Shown here: positions 6,592-7,033 of the stretch, piece by piece
Layout: every line of letters starts with the position of its first letter
How positions within the stretch are numbered: position 1 is the stretch's first letter
DNA from: Deltaproteobacteria bacterium
GTDB lineage: Bacteria; Myxococcota_A; Polyangia; HGW-17; SLPX01
NCBI GenBank assembly: GCA_011390535.1
Contig: JAABSF010000133.1
Location: forward strand, 1 to 7,033
Length of the DNA stretch: 7,033 bases
Direction: 5' to 3'
The notes under the pieces: generated by a model
The model's database searches: none
Told to the model about the DNA's origin: nothing
Seen by the model: only the letters and a program-made list of their open reading frames with translations
Position numbers and translations under genes: made by a program

Positions 6592-7033
6592 ATGAAGCGT
6601 CACGCGCAATGTATACAACCAGGTAATTTTTCTTTTGAGCACCATTTCTACGATCGCGTCCGAAATGCCACTTTACATCCAATGGTGAGTTATTTCTTGA
6701 GGATGACCAATCCAAGAATCATCAGTCGTTACTGCCATCTCAACCCCAATGTTATTCCACCATTTTTGGAACGTCTGCTGAACTATCAGCCCAACCACTT
6801 TTTTTGGGCCGGGTCTGACCTTTTCAATGTCACCACCGTGGGTGGTCGTCAACAAATGGTCATCATCGAGACGAACTCCTGCCCCTCGGGTCAAAAATCC
6901 ATGCCCCTCTTTGACGAAGCTCAGGATCAGGGTGGTTATCATGAACTAATGGAGAGCTCATTTAAACCACTCTTGAAAAGCCGCAGACTTCCGGAAGGCG
7001 GATTGGCTGTTGTCTATGACAAAAACCCCATGG
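6592..7033 (+). CDS. Conserved-looking protein of unknown function, N-terminal part (3' end outside window), possibly ATP-grasp-related
   Basis: 147 codons run open from ATG 6592 to the window edge, beginning MKRHAQCIQPGNFSFEHHF. The open frame has no interruption and a strong AAGGAG site, so it is a genuine partial gene. No signal peptide or membrane segment is seen. Notable stretches are FYDRVRNATLHPMVSYF, SRYCHLNPNVIPPFLERLL, FFWAGSDLFNVTT, VIIETNSCPSGQKSMPLFDE (residues 96-115) and a final GGLAVVYDKNPM. These read like conserved blocks of a cytoplasmic enzyme rather than random sequence. The E-T-N-S-C-P-S-G segment resembles the metal-binding E-x-N-x-x-P-G end of ATP-grasp domains, as in MEVNGSPG of the RimK-like neighbour. 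If that is real, its early position would imply a rearranged (circularly permuted) fold. This is inference, and I do not recognise the family with confidence. It is divergent from the hydrolase and separated from it by the MITE-like element. Confidence 0.75.
   Translation, partial: MKRHAQCIQPGNFSFEHHFYDRVRNATLHPMVSYFLRMTNPRIISRYCHLNPNVIPPFLERLLNYQPNHFFWAGSDLFNVTTVGGRQQMVIIETNSCPSGQKSMPLFDEAQDQGGYHELMESSFKPLLKSRRLPEGGLAVVYDKNPM

Noticed and set aside
6521..6942. Minus-strand frames opposite the 6592 gene
   Set aside because: The plus-strand frame has a strong ribosome site, runs uninterrupted to the edge and contains conserved-looking motifs. The minus frames are its shadow, and part of one lies in the MITE-like repeat.

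Overview
This 7 kb window looks like chromosomal DNA from a free-living Gram-negative bacterium. A member of the Desulfobacterota/deltaproteobacterial assemblage is the best guess, but it is only a guess. It rests on the protein style (a large hybrid PAS histidine kinase, a glutathione-synthetase-like ATP-grasp enzyme, a bacterial serpin), on clear AGGAG-type Shine-Dalgarno sites with mixed ATG/GTG/TTG starts, and on a dispersed-repeat-like palindrome. No rRNA, tRNA, phage or transposase gene is visible, and there is no CRISPR array.

Layout: (1) 2-319 (+), the C-terminal end of a serpin protease inhibitor, cut by the window edge. (2) 343-2658 (-), a cytoplasmic hybrid sensor histidine kinase convergent with the serpin. 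A GTG start behind a GGAGG site is preferred over an upstream TTG. (3) 2659-2987, a divergent intergenic region. (4) 2988-4031 (+), a glutathione-synthetase-like ATP-grasp ligase. (5) 4032-4139, a short convergent gap with a bulged GC-rich hairpin. (6) 4140-5036 (-), a RimK-type ATP-grasp ligase. (7) 5132-6178 (-), an aspartoacylase/succinylglutamate-desuccinylase-family zinc hydrolase whose frame is interrupted by one in-frame TAG at 5438-5440. (8) 6179-6591, a divergent non-coding region with two small palindromes and a ~160 bp MITE-like imperfect palindrome at 6404-6563. (9) 6592-7033 (+), the start of an unrecognised protein that runs off the window. It has a strong Shine-Dalgarno site and a striking Cys/Pro/Ser/Gly motif that may be ATP-grasp related.

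How the genes may work together: the hydrolase and the RimK-like ligase run in the same direction with a 95-base gap and are probably co-transcribed. A second ATP-grasp ligase lies just beyond them, convergent, and the 6592 protein is divergent on the other side. Two C-N ligases beside an amide-hydrolysing M14-type enzyme suggest a locus that makes, trims or recycles an amide-linked amino acid, small peptide or peptide tag. The substrate cannot be read from the sequence. The most unusual point is the in-frame TAG. All five other complete stops, counting the hydrolase's own final TGA, are TAA or TGA, and the sequence after the TAG continues the same protein family in the same frame. That fits pyrrolysine or other amber readthrough, a recent nonsense mutation, or a sequencing error. 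The window alone cannot decide between these.
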